DNA of 64,000 nt, taken from positions 992,001-1,056,000 of the forward strand of contig CP121688.1 in the NCBI GenBank assembly GCA_038396625.1. Direction: 5' to 3'. Under the pieces are notes generated by a model, which was not told the DNA's origin, made no database searches, and saw nothing but the letters and a program-made list of their open reading frames with translations. Positions 51,068-60,166 of this stretch are shown here, piece after piece. The DNA is from G038396625 sp038396625. Its GTDB lineage: Bacteria; Bacillota; Clostridia; Peptostreptococcales; Thermotaleaceae. Positions within the stretch are counted from its first letter, which is position 1. Each line of letters starts with the position of its first letter. Position numbers and translations under genes: made by a program.

Positions 51068-52280
51068 ATGAAGAATGTGAATAGTATGAAAGCGTTTAAA
51101 AAACTATCCTATGGAGATCACGGGTGTCTTATATATAGTGATTTAGATGAATATAGAGAGATTGCTATTGATTATATGATTGAAGGTTTATTAAATAATG
51201 AAATGGTTGTATGCGTGATTGATGCATATCCCAGGAGACTGTTAATACAAGATTTGCAAGGCAATGGAATTGATGTAGCGCATTTTGTAGAAATAGGGCA
51301 ATTATGTATTTCAAATATTAAAGAAATATATCATGGAAATGAAGGGTTTAGTCCCGATGATACGATAGAATAATGAGGATATTTACTTAATCATTCTTGT
51401 GAGAGATATTAGTGAGAGAAAAAAATCCCAGAGATTAGAAAAAGAAATTACCACAAAACAAAGAGAACTAGAAGACGCCCCAAAATATGAAGAACTCAAA
51501 AGTGAATTTTTTTCAACTGTATCTCATAAACTTAAAACGCCTTTGAATGTTATTCTTGGAACTACGCAATTGATCAATTCAATCAATCAAGAAGTTCAAT
51601 CCTGTGAAAATCAAGCATGTGGTCGATACATAAAAATAATGCGGCAAAATTGATATAGATTGCTGAGATTAATCAATAATTTGATTGATATTAATAAACT
51701 AGATTCGGGTTATTTGAAATTAGAACTGAAAAACTATAATATCGTACAAGTAATAGGAAATATTACTTTGTCCGTAGTAAAATACATAAAAAGCAATAAT
51801 ATCAATATTATATTTGACACACAGGTGGAAGAGAAGATGATGGCCTGTGATGTAGATAAAATTGAAAGAGTGATGCTAAACTTATTGTCCAATGCTGTAA
51901 AGTTCACGAAAGACAATGGAGAAATAAGGGTAAACATTGATAGCAAAGATGAACATGTGATTATATCTGTAAAAGATACGGGCATAGGTATTCCAGAGGA
52001 TATGCGGGATAAGATTTTTGAAAGATTTAAGCAAGTTGACGTTCCTCTATCTAAGAGAGCCGAAGGCAGTGGAATTGGGTTGTCCTTAGTAAAATCTATC
52101 ATACAACTCCATGGAGGAGATATTAGGGTAAAGAGTGAATATGGTAAAGGAAGTGAGTTTATTATAGCACTTCCTGTAAAAATGGCTCAAGAAGAGGCAT
52201 TAAATCAAGATGAAACCGCTGTATCCAGCGAAAAAAATGTAGAAAGAATACATATTGAATTTTCAGATATATACGCATAG
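51068..52280 (+). pseudogene. Broken MEDS-domain sensor histidine kinase
   Basis: Three open pieces in order: a MEDS sensory domain (51068-51373; SYGDHGCLIYSDLDEYREIA), the end of a PAS domain plus HisKA (51399-51653; LVRDISERKKSQ, FSTVSHKLKTPLNVILGTTQ), and HATPase_c (51660-52280; LLSNAVKFTKDNGEIRV, DTGIGIPEDMRDKIFERFKQ, GIGLSLVKSII). A deletion with stop separates pieces 1 and 2. A TGA at 51651 replaces a usually conserved Cys between 2 and 3. The HisKA box reads SHKLKTP in place of SHELRTP, removing the catalytic acidic residue. Not a working kinase. Confidence 0.8.
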
Positions 52281-52288
52281 CCTAAAAA

Positions 52289-52312
52289 TAGTACGCCATG
52301 ATGGCGTACTTA
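52289..52312. terminator. Bidirectional terminator between kinase relic and selenoprotein
   Basis: AGTACGCCAT-G-ATGGCGTACT, a perfect 10-bp inverted repeat, flanked by AAAAATA on the left and TATTTTT on the right. Confidence 0.8.
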
Positions 52313-52315
52313 TTT

Positions 52316-52543
52316 TTAAGGAAAAACTGCATCTAATTTTTCTTTATCAAAACCTACGATATATTCTCCATTAACCTTTACAACGGGAACGCCCATGATC
52401 CTGTTTTGCATTAATTCTTTTCTACCAGCTGGATCACTGGCTACATCGATCTCATCAAATTGAACTCCTTTTTGTGAAAGATACTCCTTCACTGTTGGAC
52501 AATGTGGTCATGTTTTTGTAGTAAACACCTTTACTTCTGCCAT
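52316..52543 (-). CDS. Glutaredoxin-like selenoprotein (UPHC active site, in-frame UGA)
   Basis: The minus strand from ATG 52543 to TAA 52316 encodes 75 residues if the single in-frame TGA at codon 12 (52510-52508) is read as selenocysteine. It starts MAEVKVFTTKT-U-PHCPTVKE and continues YLSQKGVQFDEIDVASDP, GVPVVKVNGEYIVGF. This is a complete glutaredoxin/NrdH-like thioredoxin fold with cis-Pro (GVPV), where U takes the place of the first Cys of CPxC. A hairpin 15 nt after the TGA with GU in its loop fits a bacterial SECIS. AAAGGGG lies 8 nt before the ATG. Probably a thiol-disulfide or peroxide-linked reductant. A Cys-to-stop mutation is the alternative. Confidence 0.85.
52474..52492 (-). 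promoter_or_regulatory. Bacterial SECIS-like hairpin of the selenoprotein
   Basis: On the minus strand GTGAAGGAGTATCTTTCAC folds into a 7-bp stem (one G-U) with loop AGUAU. It starts 15 nt after the UGA. A short stem with GU in the loop at this distance is what SelB recognises in bacteria. Confidence 0.75.
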
Positions 52544-52923
52544 TTTTAAAACCCCTTTCCGTAATTAATATAGTAATAAAGGACACTTATAAAGTAATAT
52601 ACCCATTTTTACAAAAAATATTGGATAAATAATAAAAATTATTACGATTTTATAAAATAAAAAATGTATATCATATATTATGAAGGGTTAAATAAGAAGT
52701 AAGATAAGGGTGAGGCTTGAAAAATTGATAAAAGAGGCTTTAAAAATCAATTTGTTCGGCCTGACCTTTTATTGTATTTTCGCACAAAACAAGTGTTCGA
52801 TTCCCCTACTGAAAAAAAGAAAAATATGATATACTATTCTTTATTAAAGTTCTTTAAAGGACAGTGATGAAAGCAAATATAGATGGAAGCGCTTGAAAAT
52901 ACATATGAGGAAGGAGAAGATTT
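52544..52923. other. Intergenic region upstream of pcrA
   Basis: About 380 bp, AT-rich, between divergent genes. It holds the upstream regions of the selenoprotein and pcrA. No further gene, hairpin or operator is recognised. Confidence 0.4.
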
Positions 52924-55900
52924 ATGGATTTATCCATGCTAAATCCTCCACAGCGGGAGGCAGTTTTACAAACGGAAGGACCACTATTAATACTTGCAGG
53001 AGCAGGATCGGGAAAGACTAGAGTTTTGACCCATAGGATCGCATACTTAATAGAAGAGTTAGGGGTTTATCCTGGAAATATCTTGGCGATTACTTTTACC
53101 AATAAAGCAGCTAAAGAGATGAAGGAAAGGGTAGAGTCCCTATTGGGAAGGTATACGGATATATGGGTAAGCACCTTCCACTCTGCCTGTGTAAAAATTT
53201 TGAGAAGAGATATTGACCAAATCGGATATACAAGGGACTTTGTCATTTATGATGCAACAGACCAAAAAGTAGTCATCAAAGAATGCTTGAAGGAATTAAA
53301 TTTAGATGAAAAAAAGTTTCCTGTCCCTATGCTACAGCATAAAATCAGTGAAGCAAAAGATAGCATGCTCACACCTAAAAAACTGATGACACAATATGCT
53401 GGGGACTTTTTGATGGAGACAGCAGGGCAAGTCTATGCTCTTTATCAAAAAAAGCTGAAAAAAAATAATGCCCTTGATTTTGATGATTTGATTGCCAAGA
53501 CAGTAGAATTATTTGAGAAAGATCCGAAAACCTTAAGCTTTTATCAGCATAAGTTTCAATATATCATGGTGGACGAGTATCAAGATACCAATCAACTTCA
53601 GTATAAACTGGTTTCCATGCTGGCAGCCAAGCATCAAAACCTTTGTGTGGTGGGCGATGATGACCAATGTATCCTTGAAGGAATGAATGTAAATACCCCT
53701 CAGGGGTCTATTCCAATAGAGAAAATTGAGGAAGGTGAAAATGTATTTTCTGCATCAGGAAAAAGTGAAGTGATGGCAGGTACCATTGAGAAAAAAATAA
53801 AAAAACAATACAAAGGTCCCATTGTTAAAATAAGAACAAGAGCAGGTAAAGAAATAAAGGGTACACCAAATCATATTGGTTTCGTCCGAATAAATCCTCA
53901 ACCAAATATGTATTATGTATATTTAATGTATAAAAAGAATTATGGGTATCGAATTGGGCAAACGCAGGGTGTCAGAAGTAGAAAACAAGAGATTACCGAC
54001 GGAATGGCTGTAAGGTTAAATCAAGAACATGCGGATAAAATGTGGATTTTGAACGTATGTTTCGATAGAGAAGAAGCCACCTATTATGAACAACTCTATG
54101 CATTCAAATATGGAATTCCTACGACTGTATTTCATGGAAATAGAAGAAAAAAGATGTTGTCACAGAAGTATATTGACCAAATCTTTAATGAAATTGATAC
54201 AGTATCTGGCGCCATTCAATTAATGAAGGACTTGATCATTTTTGAAGAGTATCCTCATTATCAGCCGAATGCTGTGATTAGCGGACAATCTGTAAGGCGA
54301 ATTGTAAACATGACATCCTTTGGAGGAAGAAAAACTGGGATAGAAGCAGGATGGCATAGCCATAGAATTTGTTTGAATACATCTGGGGAAGCATTAAAAA
54401 CAGAAGTGCAGGAAAGATTTCCTTTAAGAGATGGACAACGAAATACTTGGAGAGTGGAGACGGAGAGAAAAGAATACGACGAAGCTCTTTTATATATGAA
54501 AGAATTAGCCCAAACATATGATGCTATAGAAATTGTGAATAAGGCTAGATTAACAGAAGATCAGATCTTTTATTATATGCCCTTTGCCCATATGAAGCCA
54601 ACCATGAGTATACCTATATTGGAAGATGGAAAAATTGTAGAAGATGTTATTGAGAGCGTTGAATTAGAAGCGTATGAAGGATATGTATATGATTTATCTA
54701 TTCCCCATTTCAGACAATATATATGTGAAGGAATTGTCGTTCATAATTCCATCTACAGCTGGAGAGGTGCAGATATACGAAATATATTAAACTTTGAGGA
54801 TGAATTTTCCAATGCAACGGTGATCAAATTAGAGCAAAATTATCGTTCGACACAAAATATATTAGATGCAGCTAACTGTGTAATAAAAAATAATGTAGGA
54901 AGAAAAGACAAAGCATTGTGGACATCCCAAAAATCTGGAGAACAATTACATTATTATCGTGCCATGACAGAGCATGAAGAGGCACAGTTTATTGCACAAA
55001 AAATAAAATACATGATCGAATCCGATGGGAGAAACTATTCGGAATTTGCGGTGCTATATAGAACCAATGCCCAGTCCCGTGTGATAGAAGAAATGCTGAT
55101 TAAGGCAGGCATTCCCTATCGAATTTTTGGCGGGTTAAAGTTCTACGATCGAAAAGAAATCAAGGATATCATTGCTTATCTTCGATTGATTCAAAATCCT
55201 GTAGATGATGTAAGTTTAAAAAGGGTCATCAATGTGCCCAAAAGAGGAATTGGGAATCGTACAATAGAAAAATTAGAAGAAGCTGCCAACAAAACTGGGG
55301 AAAGTTTGTTTAGCGTATTATTAGATGATGATTTGATACAAGGATTTTCACGAAGAGTGATTGCAGGAATTAAAGATTTTGCATTACTTATTAGTAAATA
55401 TGGACAAAATAAAGAAGATATTAGTGTAACAGAGTTGATTCAAAGAGTTTTAGAAGAGTCTGGTTATATGGAAGAATTGCATAAGGAAAATACAGTAGAA
55501 GCCCAAGGTAGAATGGAAAATCTACAGGAATTTTTATCTGTAGCCATGGAGTTTGAACGAAACAGTGAAATAAAAACCCTAGAGGAATTTTTAGGTACGA
55601 TTTCTTTGGTGTCAGATTTGGACAATATGAGTGACGATGAAAACACCGTCGTGCTGATGACGCTACATAGTGCCAAGGGCTTAGAGTTCCCTGTGGTATT
55701 TCTCTCTGGACTAGAAGAAGGAATTTTCCCAACTTCTAGAGCTTTAACGGAGGAGCGAGATATTGAGGAAGAAAGAAGGCTTTGTTATGTAGGGATTACG
55801 AGGGCAGAAGAGATCCTGTTTTTAACTCATGCGATGATGAGAACTTTGTACGGTAGAACAAACTACAATCCAATGTCTCGATTTATTGATGAAATTGCAG

Positions 55901-56196
55901 ATCATCTGATAGACATGAATAAGGAAGAAATACGAAAAAAAGAGAAAAAGGCATTGGCTCCGTTGCCAGGTATTTATCGAGGAAAGACCCTTGAAGAAAA
56001 GCCGCCAGCTACCAATACAGGAGCATCTCAAGAAGCAAAACCAGGAGCGAAAGCAAAACACGATAAATTTGGGATTGGAACCATCATATCTGTAAAGAAA
56101 AGCGAAAGTGGCACGGAACTAACCATTGCCTTTGACAGTGCAGGGATCAAAAAACTCCTGCTAGAATATGCACCTATAAAAATTGTCAATAGTTAG
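52924..56196 (+). CDS. pcrA: ATP-dependent DNA helicase PcrA/UvrD interrupted by an intein
   Basis: A 1090-residue precursor. After intein removal the 730-residue host is a normal SF1A 3'-5' helicase for repair and replication restart. Walker A AGAGSGKT at 25-32, Q-motif LNPPQREAV, motif Ia FTNKAAKEMKERV, Walker B MVDEYQDTN (about 215-223), motif III GDDDQ|SIYSWRGAD, motif IV QNYRSTQNIL, motif V VVLMTLHSAKGLEFPVVFL and motif VI RRLCYVGITRAEE. The C-terminal tail carries the PcrA beta domain (HDKFGIGTIISV). The intein sits inside motif III (residues 249-608). AAGGAG lies upstream of the ATG. ligA follows, as is usual. Confidence 0.95.
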   Translation: MDLSMLNPPQREAVLQTEGPLLILAGAGSGKTRVLTHRIAYLIEELGVYPGNILAITFTNKAAKEMKERVESLLGRYTDIWVSTFHSACVKILRRDIDQIGYTRDFVIYDATDQKVVIKECLKELNLDEKKFPVPMLQHKISEAKDSMLTPKKLMTQYAGDFLMETAGQVYALYQKKLKKNNALDFDDLIAKTVELFEKDPKTLSFYQHKFQYIMVDEYQDTNQLQYKLVSMLAAKHQNLCVVGDDDQCILEGMNVNTPQGSIPIEKIEEGENVFSASGKSEVMAGTIEKKIKKQYKGPIVKIRTRAGKEIKGTPNHIGFVRINPQPNMYYVYLMYKKNYGYRIGQTQGVRSRKQEITDGMAVRLNQEHADKMWILNVCFDREEATYYEQLYAFKYGIPTTVFHGNRRKKMLSQKYIDQIFNEIDTVSGAIQLMKDLIIFEEYPHYQPNAVISGQSVRRIVNMTSFGGRKTGIEAGWHSHRICLNTSGEALKTEVQERFPLRDGQRNTWRVETERKEYDEALLYMKELAQTYDAIEIVNKARLTEDQIFYYMPFAHMKPTMSIPILEDGKIVEDVIESVELEAYEGYVYDLSIPHFRQYICEGIVVHNSIYSWRGADIRNILNFEDEFSNATVIKLEQNYRSTQNILDAANCVIKNNVGRKDKALWTSQKSGEQLHYYRAMTEHEEAQFIAQKIKYMIESDGRNYSEFAVLYRTNAQSRVIEEMLIKAGIPYRIFGGLKFYDRKEIKDIIAYLRLIQNPVDDVSLKRVINVPKRGIGNRTIEKLEEAANKTGESLFSVLLDDDLIQGFSRRVIAGIKDFALLISKYGQNKEDISVTELIQRVLEESGYMEELHKENTVEAQGRMENLQEFLSVAMEFERNSEIKTLEEFLGTISLVSDLDNMSDDENTVVLMTLHSAKGLEFPVVFLSGLEEGIFPTSRALTEERDIEEERRLCYVGITRAEEILFLTHAMMRTLYGRTNYNPMSRFIDEIADHLIDMNKEEIRKKEKKALAPLPGIYRGKTLEEKPPATNTGASQEAKPGAKAKHDKFGIGTIISVKKSESGTELTIAFDSAGIKKLLLEYAPIKIVNS
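53668..54747 (+). mobile_element. PcrA intein with GIY-YIG-like endonuclease domain
   Basis: 360 in-frame codons between GDDDQ and SIYSWRGA. Splice block A: Cys249 in CILEGMNVNTPQG. Block B: GTPNHIGFV with His at about 317. Blocks F/G: YVYDLSIPHFRQYICEGIVV ending in His-Asn (607-608). Ser609 is the +1 residue. Residues about 330-348 read YYVYLMYKKN-YGYRIGQTQ, the paired GIY/YIG strands, followed by Arg and an EEATYYEQLYAFKYG helix carrying a candidate catalytic Glu. This is therefore a full-length, probably mobile intein using a GIY-YIG rather than a LAGLIDADG nuclease. All splicing residues look intact. Confidence 0.88.
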
Positions 56197-56281
56197 GGGA
56201 TGTAAGAGAGTGACGGGTAACAAAACCTAATGGATTTACCCTATAACCACTAACGACTAACGCCACGAAGGGAGGCTTGCT

Positions 56282-58285
56282 ATGCACGCGCAAGAAGCAG
56301 GAACTAAAATCAATAAATTAGTTGAGCAACTAAATGAGCATAATTATAAATACCATGTATTAGATGCACCGGAAATCACGGATTACGAATATGATATGAT
56401 GATGAAGGAATTAATTTCCTTAGAAGAGCAGTTTCCTGAGTTTATTCAACAGGATTCCCCCACGCAAAGAGTGGGTGGGGAAGCTTTATCTAGTTTTCAG
56501 CAGGTACAGCATGGGGTACCGATGTTGAGTTTGGACAACTCTTATAATCAAGGGGATTTAGTGGATTTTGATAGAAGGATTCGAAAAAGTATTCAAGGAG
56601 ATATCGAATATGTGGTAGAGTTAAAGATTGATGGACTTTCTGTAGCCCTCAAATATGAAGGGGGACAGTTTGTCCAAGGAGCTACCAGAGGAGATGGTTA
56701 TGTAGGAGAAGACATTAGCCAAAACTTACGTACCATTAAAACCATTCCATTAAAACTAAAAGAAGCCATTGATATTGAAGTAAGAGGAGAAGTATATATT
56801 TCCCGGGAAAAATTTGTAGAACTAAATCAAAAGCAAGAAGAAAAAGGGGAAACCATATTTGCCAATCCTCGTAATGCGGCGGCTGGTTCTTTAAGACAAT
56901 TAAATCCAAAGGTTACGGCGCAGAGACCTTTAGATATTTTTATATTTAATATTCAGCAGATGGAGAACATGGGCTTTAAAACCCATACAGATGGATTAAA
57001 CTATTTAAAAAACATGGGCTTTAAAACCTCATTATATGAAGTGTGTAACAGCATAGAGGAGGTAATTCATCTATGTGAAAAATGGGCAGATAAACGAAAA
57101 ACACTTCCCTTTGACATCGATGGGCTTGTGATTAAGGTGAATGATTTAAACCAAAGAGAAGCCCTAGGATCACGATCTAAAAGTCCTCGATGGGCCATCG
57201 CTTATAAATTCCCAGCAGAACAACAAAAAACCGTTGTAGAAGATATTATCGTACAAGTAGGAAGAACAGGAGCCTTAACACCTACTGCGATATTAGAGCC
57301 TGTGCGAGTAGCAGGATCAGTCATTAGCCGTGCTACATTACATAACGAAGATTATATTCAAGAAAAAGATATTCGTATTGGAGATAAGGTCGTGATTCAA
57401 AAGGCGGGGGATGTTATACCAGAAGTTGTACGTGTTATTTTTGATGAACGAACGGGAGCAGAAAAACCCTTTAAGATGCCTGGTTATTGTCCGGTTTGTC
57501 ATGAAAAAACAGTACGATTAGAGGGAGAAGCTGTAATAAGATGTATGAATACAGCCTGCCCTGCTCAACTGAGAAGAGGGTTTATCCATTTTGTATCTAG
57601 AAATGCTATGGATATTGACGGACTTGGGGAGTCCATTGTGGGTTTGTTGTTAGACAATCATTTGGTAAAAGATTTTGCAGATTTATATTATCTAAAAGAG
57701 GAAGACTTGATTCCATTAGAGCGTATGGGAGAAAAATCTGCACAAAACTTAATTAAAGCAATAGAAAAATCTAAGGAAAATGATCTAGATAGATTGATTT
57801 TTGGGTTAGGCATAAAATTGGTGGGAGCCAGAGCAGCCTCTCTACTAGCTGAAGCATTTGGGGATATGGATCAGTTGATAAAAGCAAGCTATGAAGAAAT
57901 TATTGCAATTCCTGAAATAGGAGGTAAAATGGCAGAAAGTATCGTAGCTTTTTTCCAAGAAGACAGAAATCTTCAAGTGCTAGACAAACTAAAAGCAGCA
58001 GGAGTAAATATGAAATCATTGAAAAATCTAGATGATAATACAACGGAAAAGAATCTAGAAGGACTTACCTTTGTGCTGACAGGTACATTGGAAAAATATA
58101 CAAGAAACCAAGCCAAAGAAATGATAGAGAAAAGAGGGGGCAAAGTTTCAGGAAGTGTCAGCAAAAAAACCAGTTATGTGTTAGCTGGTGCTGAAGCAGG
58201 ATCAAAACTGGATAAAGCCAATCAACTGGGCGTTAAAGTAATCAGTGAAGAGGATTTTGAGAAGATACTAAGCACGAATCACTAA
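56282..58285 (+). CDS. ligA: NAD+-dependent DNA ligase
   Basis: A 667-residue full-length LigA that seals nicks using NAD+. Adenylation Ia domain with Y-rich start, nucleotidyl lysine K115 in VELKIDGLSVALKYEGG, OB fold (GRTGALTPTAILEPV), four-Cys zinc finger (CPVCHEK...CMNTACPAQ), HhH domain and C-terminal BRCT (GLTFVLTGTLEKYTRNQAKE). Lies 85 bp after pcrA; the gap contains a short direct-repeat tract (CCACTAACGACTAACGCC). GGGAGG lies upstream. gatC starts 12 bp downstream. Confidence 0.97.
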   Translation: MHAQEAGTKINKLVEQLNEHNYKYHVLDAPEITDYEYDMMMKELISLEEQFPEFIQQDSPTQRVGGEALSSFQQVQHGVPMLSLDNSYNQGDLVDFDRRIRKSIQGDIEYVVELKIDGLSVALKYEGGQFVQGATRGDGYVGEDISQNLRTIKTIPLKLKEAIDIEVRGEVYISREKFVELNQKQEEKGETIFANPRNAAAGSLRQLNPKVTAQRPLDIFIFNIQQMENMGFKTHTDGLNYLKNMGFKTSLYEVCNSIEEVIHLCEKWADKRKTLPFDIDGLVIKVNDLNQREALGSRSKSPRWAIAYKFPAEQQKTVVEDIIVQVGRTGALTPTAILEPVRVAGSVISRATLHNEDYIQEKDIRIGDKVVIQKAGDVIPEVVRVIFDERTGAEKPFKMPGYCPVCHEKTVRLEGEAVIRCMNTACPAQLRRGFIHFVSRNAMDIDGLGESIVGLLLDNHLVKDFADLYYLKEEDLIPLERMGEKSAQNLIKAIEKSKENDLDRLIFGLGIKLVGARAASLLAEAFGDMDQLIKASYEEIIAIPEIGGKMAESIVAFFQEDRNLQVLDKLKAAGVNMKSLKNLDDNTTEKNLEGLTFVLTGTLEKYTRNQAKEMIEKRGGKVSGSVSKKTSYVLAGAEAGSKLDKANQLGVKVISEEDFEKILSTNH

Positions 58286-58296
58286 GGAGGAGACCC

Positions 58297-58584
58297 ATGT
58301 CTATTAACATAGAAGATGTAGATCATGTAGCCAATTTAGCCCGATTAAGCTTTAACAAAGAAGAACAAAAAGAATTTGTAAAAAAGTTCAACGATATTTT
58401 AGAATATGTTGAGAAGTTAAAGGAAGTGAATGTAGAGGGGATTGAAGCTACTTATCATATCTTTCCAACAAAAAATCCATGGAGAGAAGATCAGATCAAG
58501 CCTTCGCTGGCAAGAGAAAAAGTACTGATGAATACATCGGATAAACAGCAAGGCTGTTTTAAGGTGCCTAAAGTTGTGGAGTAA
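58297..58584 (+). CDS. gatC: Asp-tRNA(Asn)/Glu-tRNA(Gln) amidotransferase subunit C
   Basis: Ninety-five residues with the GatC signature VDHVANLARLSFNKEEQKEF and a C-terminal tail that wraps GatA/GatB. GGAGG lies 8 nt upstream. It is the first gene of gatCAB, which makes correctly charged Gln-tRNA and/or Asn-tRNA from misacylated precursors. Confidence 0.95.
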   Translation: MSINIEDVDHVANLARLSFNKEEQKEFVKKFNDILEYVEKLKEVNVEGIEATYHIFPTKNPWREDQIKPSLAREKVLMNTSDKQQGCFKVPKVVE

Positions 58585-58604
58585 AAAGGGGGGAGGGTGG
58601 CAAC

Positions 58605-60062
58605 ATGGAACTGTATGATTTAACGGTCCATGAAATAATGGATAACCTTAGAAAGAAGGAAGCCAGTGCCAAAGAGGTGACAGAGGCGACATTTCATAGA
58701 ATTGCCAATGTAGAATCTACTATCAAAGCCTATATAAGCCTTTGTGAAGAGAAGGCTCTTGATTGGGCAGATAAAGTTGATCAACAAATTGGTGCAGGAG
58801 AAGGAATTCCTGATTTGGCAGGAGTTCCAATGGCACTAAAGGATAATATTTGCACAAAAAATATTTTGACAACCTGTGCTTCAAAGATGTTGGAAAACTT
58901 TATACCACCCTATAATGCCACAGTGGTAAAAAAAATCTATGCACAAAAAAGTGTTTTAATAGGAAAGACGAATATGGACGAATTTGCCATGGGTTCCTCT
59001 ACAGAGCATTCTGCATTTCACATCACAAAAAATCCTTGGAATATAAGCTGTGTCTCTGGAGGTTCCAGTGGGGGTTCAGCTGCTGCAGTGGCTTCGGGAG
59101 AAGCCTTTTTTGCATTAGGGTCAGATACGGGAGGTTCAATTCGGCAGCCTGCCTCTTTTTGTGGTTTAGTAGGATTAAAACCTACTTATGGATTGGTATC
59201 ACGATATGGATTGATTGCATATGCGTCTTCTTTTGATCAAATCGGACCACTTACGAAGGATGTAGAGGATTGTGCATTGGTGATGAATGGGATTACGGGT
59301 CATGATAAAATGGATATGACTTCTGTAAATCGTGGAAAAATAGATTATAAAAAGGCATTGGTACGGGATATAAAAGGAATGAAGATAGGAGTAATAAAAG
59401 AAATTTTCCAAGAGAAGATGGATAAAGGTGTGCGACAATCTATTTTGAGAGCATTAGAAAGACTCAAAGACATGGGTGGCATCATTGAGGAAGCATCCAT
59501 ACCACATATAAAATATAGTTTGCCTGCTTATTATATCATGACATCATCGGAATGTAGTTCAAATTTAGCGCGTTTTGATGGCATAAGATATGGATATCGG
59601 GCAAAGGAATATACAGATATAAAGGATTTGTTTATGAGGACGAGAAGTGAGGGGTTTGGAGAGGAAGTAAAAAGACGCATTATGTTAGGGACATATGCTC
59701 TCGGCGCAGGATATTATGAAGAATATTATCAACATGCTTTAAAGATTCGTACCCTTATAAAAAATGATTTTGAAAAGGCTTTTAAAAAATTTGATGTCCT
59801 GATTACACCAACTACACTGACAACGGCATTTAAGCTTCAGGAAAGAACCGAGAATCCCCTTGACATGTATTTATCAGATATTTGTACAGTTCCTGCCAAT
59901 ATTGCCGGAGTCCCGGCCATCTCTATTTGTTGTGGATTTCAAGAGGGTCTACCCATAGGTATGCAAATCATTGGTAAACCGTTTAATGAAGGTACTCTTT
60001 TAAGAATAGCCTACACTTATGAGAAAAGTACCGATTATCATAAGAAAAGACCGAAATTATAA
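58605..60062 (+). CDS. gatA: Asp-tRNA(Asn)/Glu-tRNA(Gln) amidotransferase subunit A
   Basis: A 485-residue amidase-signature glutaminase that supplies ammonia to GatB. The catalytic triad is at canonical numbering: K79 (MALKDN), S154 in SGGSSGGSAAA, and nucleophile S178 in GSDTGGSIRQP. GGGGGGAGG lies upstream of the ATG, 20 bp after gatC. A 105-bp gap to gatB contains another ACCACTAACCGCTAACTGC tract. Confidence 0.97.
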   Translation: MELYDLTVHEIMDNLRKKEASAKEVTEATFHRIANVESTIKAYISLCEEKALDWADKVDQQIGAGEGIPDLAGVPMALKDNICTKNILTTCASKMLENFIPPYNATVVKKIYAQKSVLIGKTNMDEFAMGSSTEHSAFHITKNPWNISCVSGGSSGGSAAAVASGEAFFALGSDTGGSIRQPASFCGLVGLKPTYGLVSRYGLIAYASSFDQIGPLTKDVEDCALVMNGITGHDKMDMTSVNRGKIDYKKALVRDIKGMKIGVIKEIFQEKMDKGVRQSILRALERLKDMGGIIEEASIPHIKYSLPAYYIMTSSECSSNLARFDGIRYGYRAKEYTDIKDLFMRTRSEGFGEEVKRRIMLGTYALGAGYYEEYYQHALKIRTLIKNDFEKAFKKFDVLITPTTLTTAFKLQERTENPLDMYLSDICTVPANIAGVPAISICCGFQEGLPIGMQIIGKPFNEGTLLRIAYTYEKSTDYHKKRPKL

Positions 60063-60166
60063 TCTGAAATTTTAAAAATAAAATAAATATAAAGCCTTTG
60101 GCTAGGAAATCAGTTTCTATACAATTGTAACGATTAACCACTAACCGCTAACTGCGAGGTGAAGAA

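Noticed and set aside
51651..51653. TGA in the MEDS kinase read as selenocysteine
   Set aside because: The downstream hairpin (AATCAA/TTGATT) has no GU loop, and the gene has a second break and a damaged HisKA box, so a nonsense mutation in a pseudogene is simpler.
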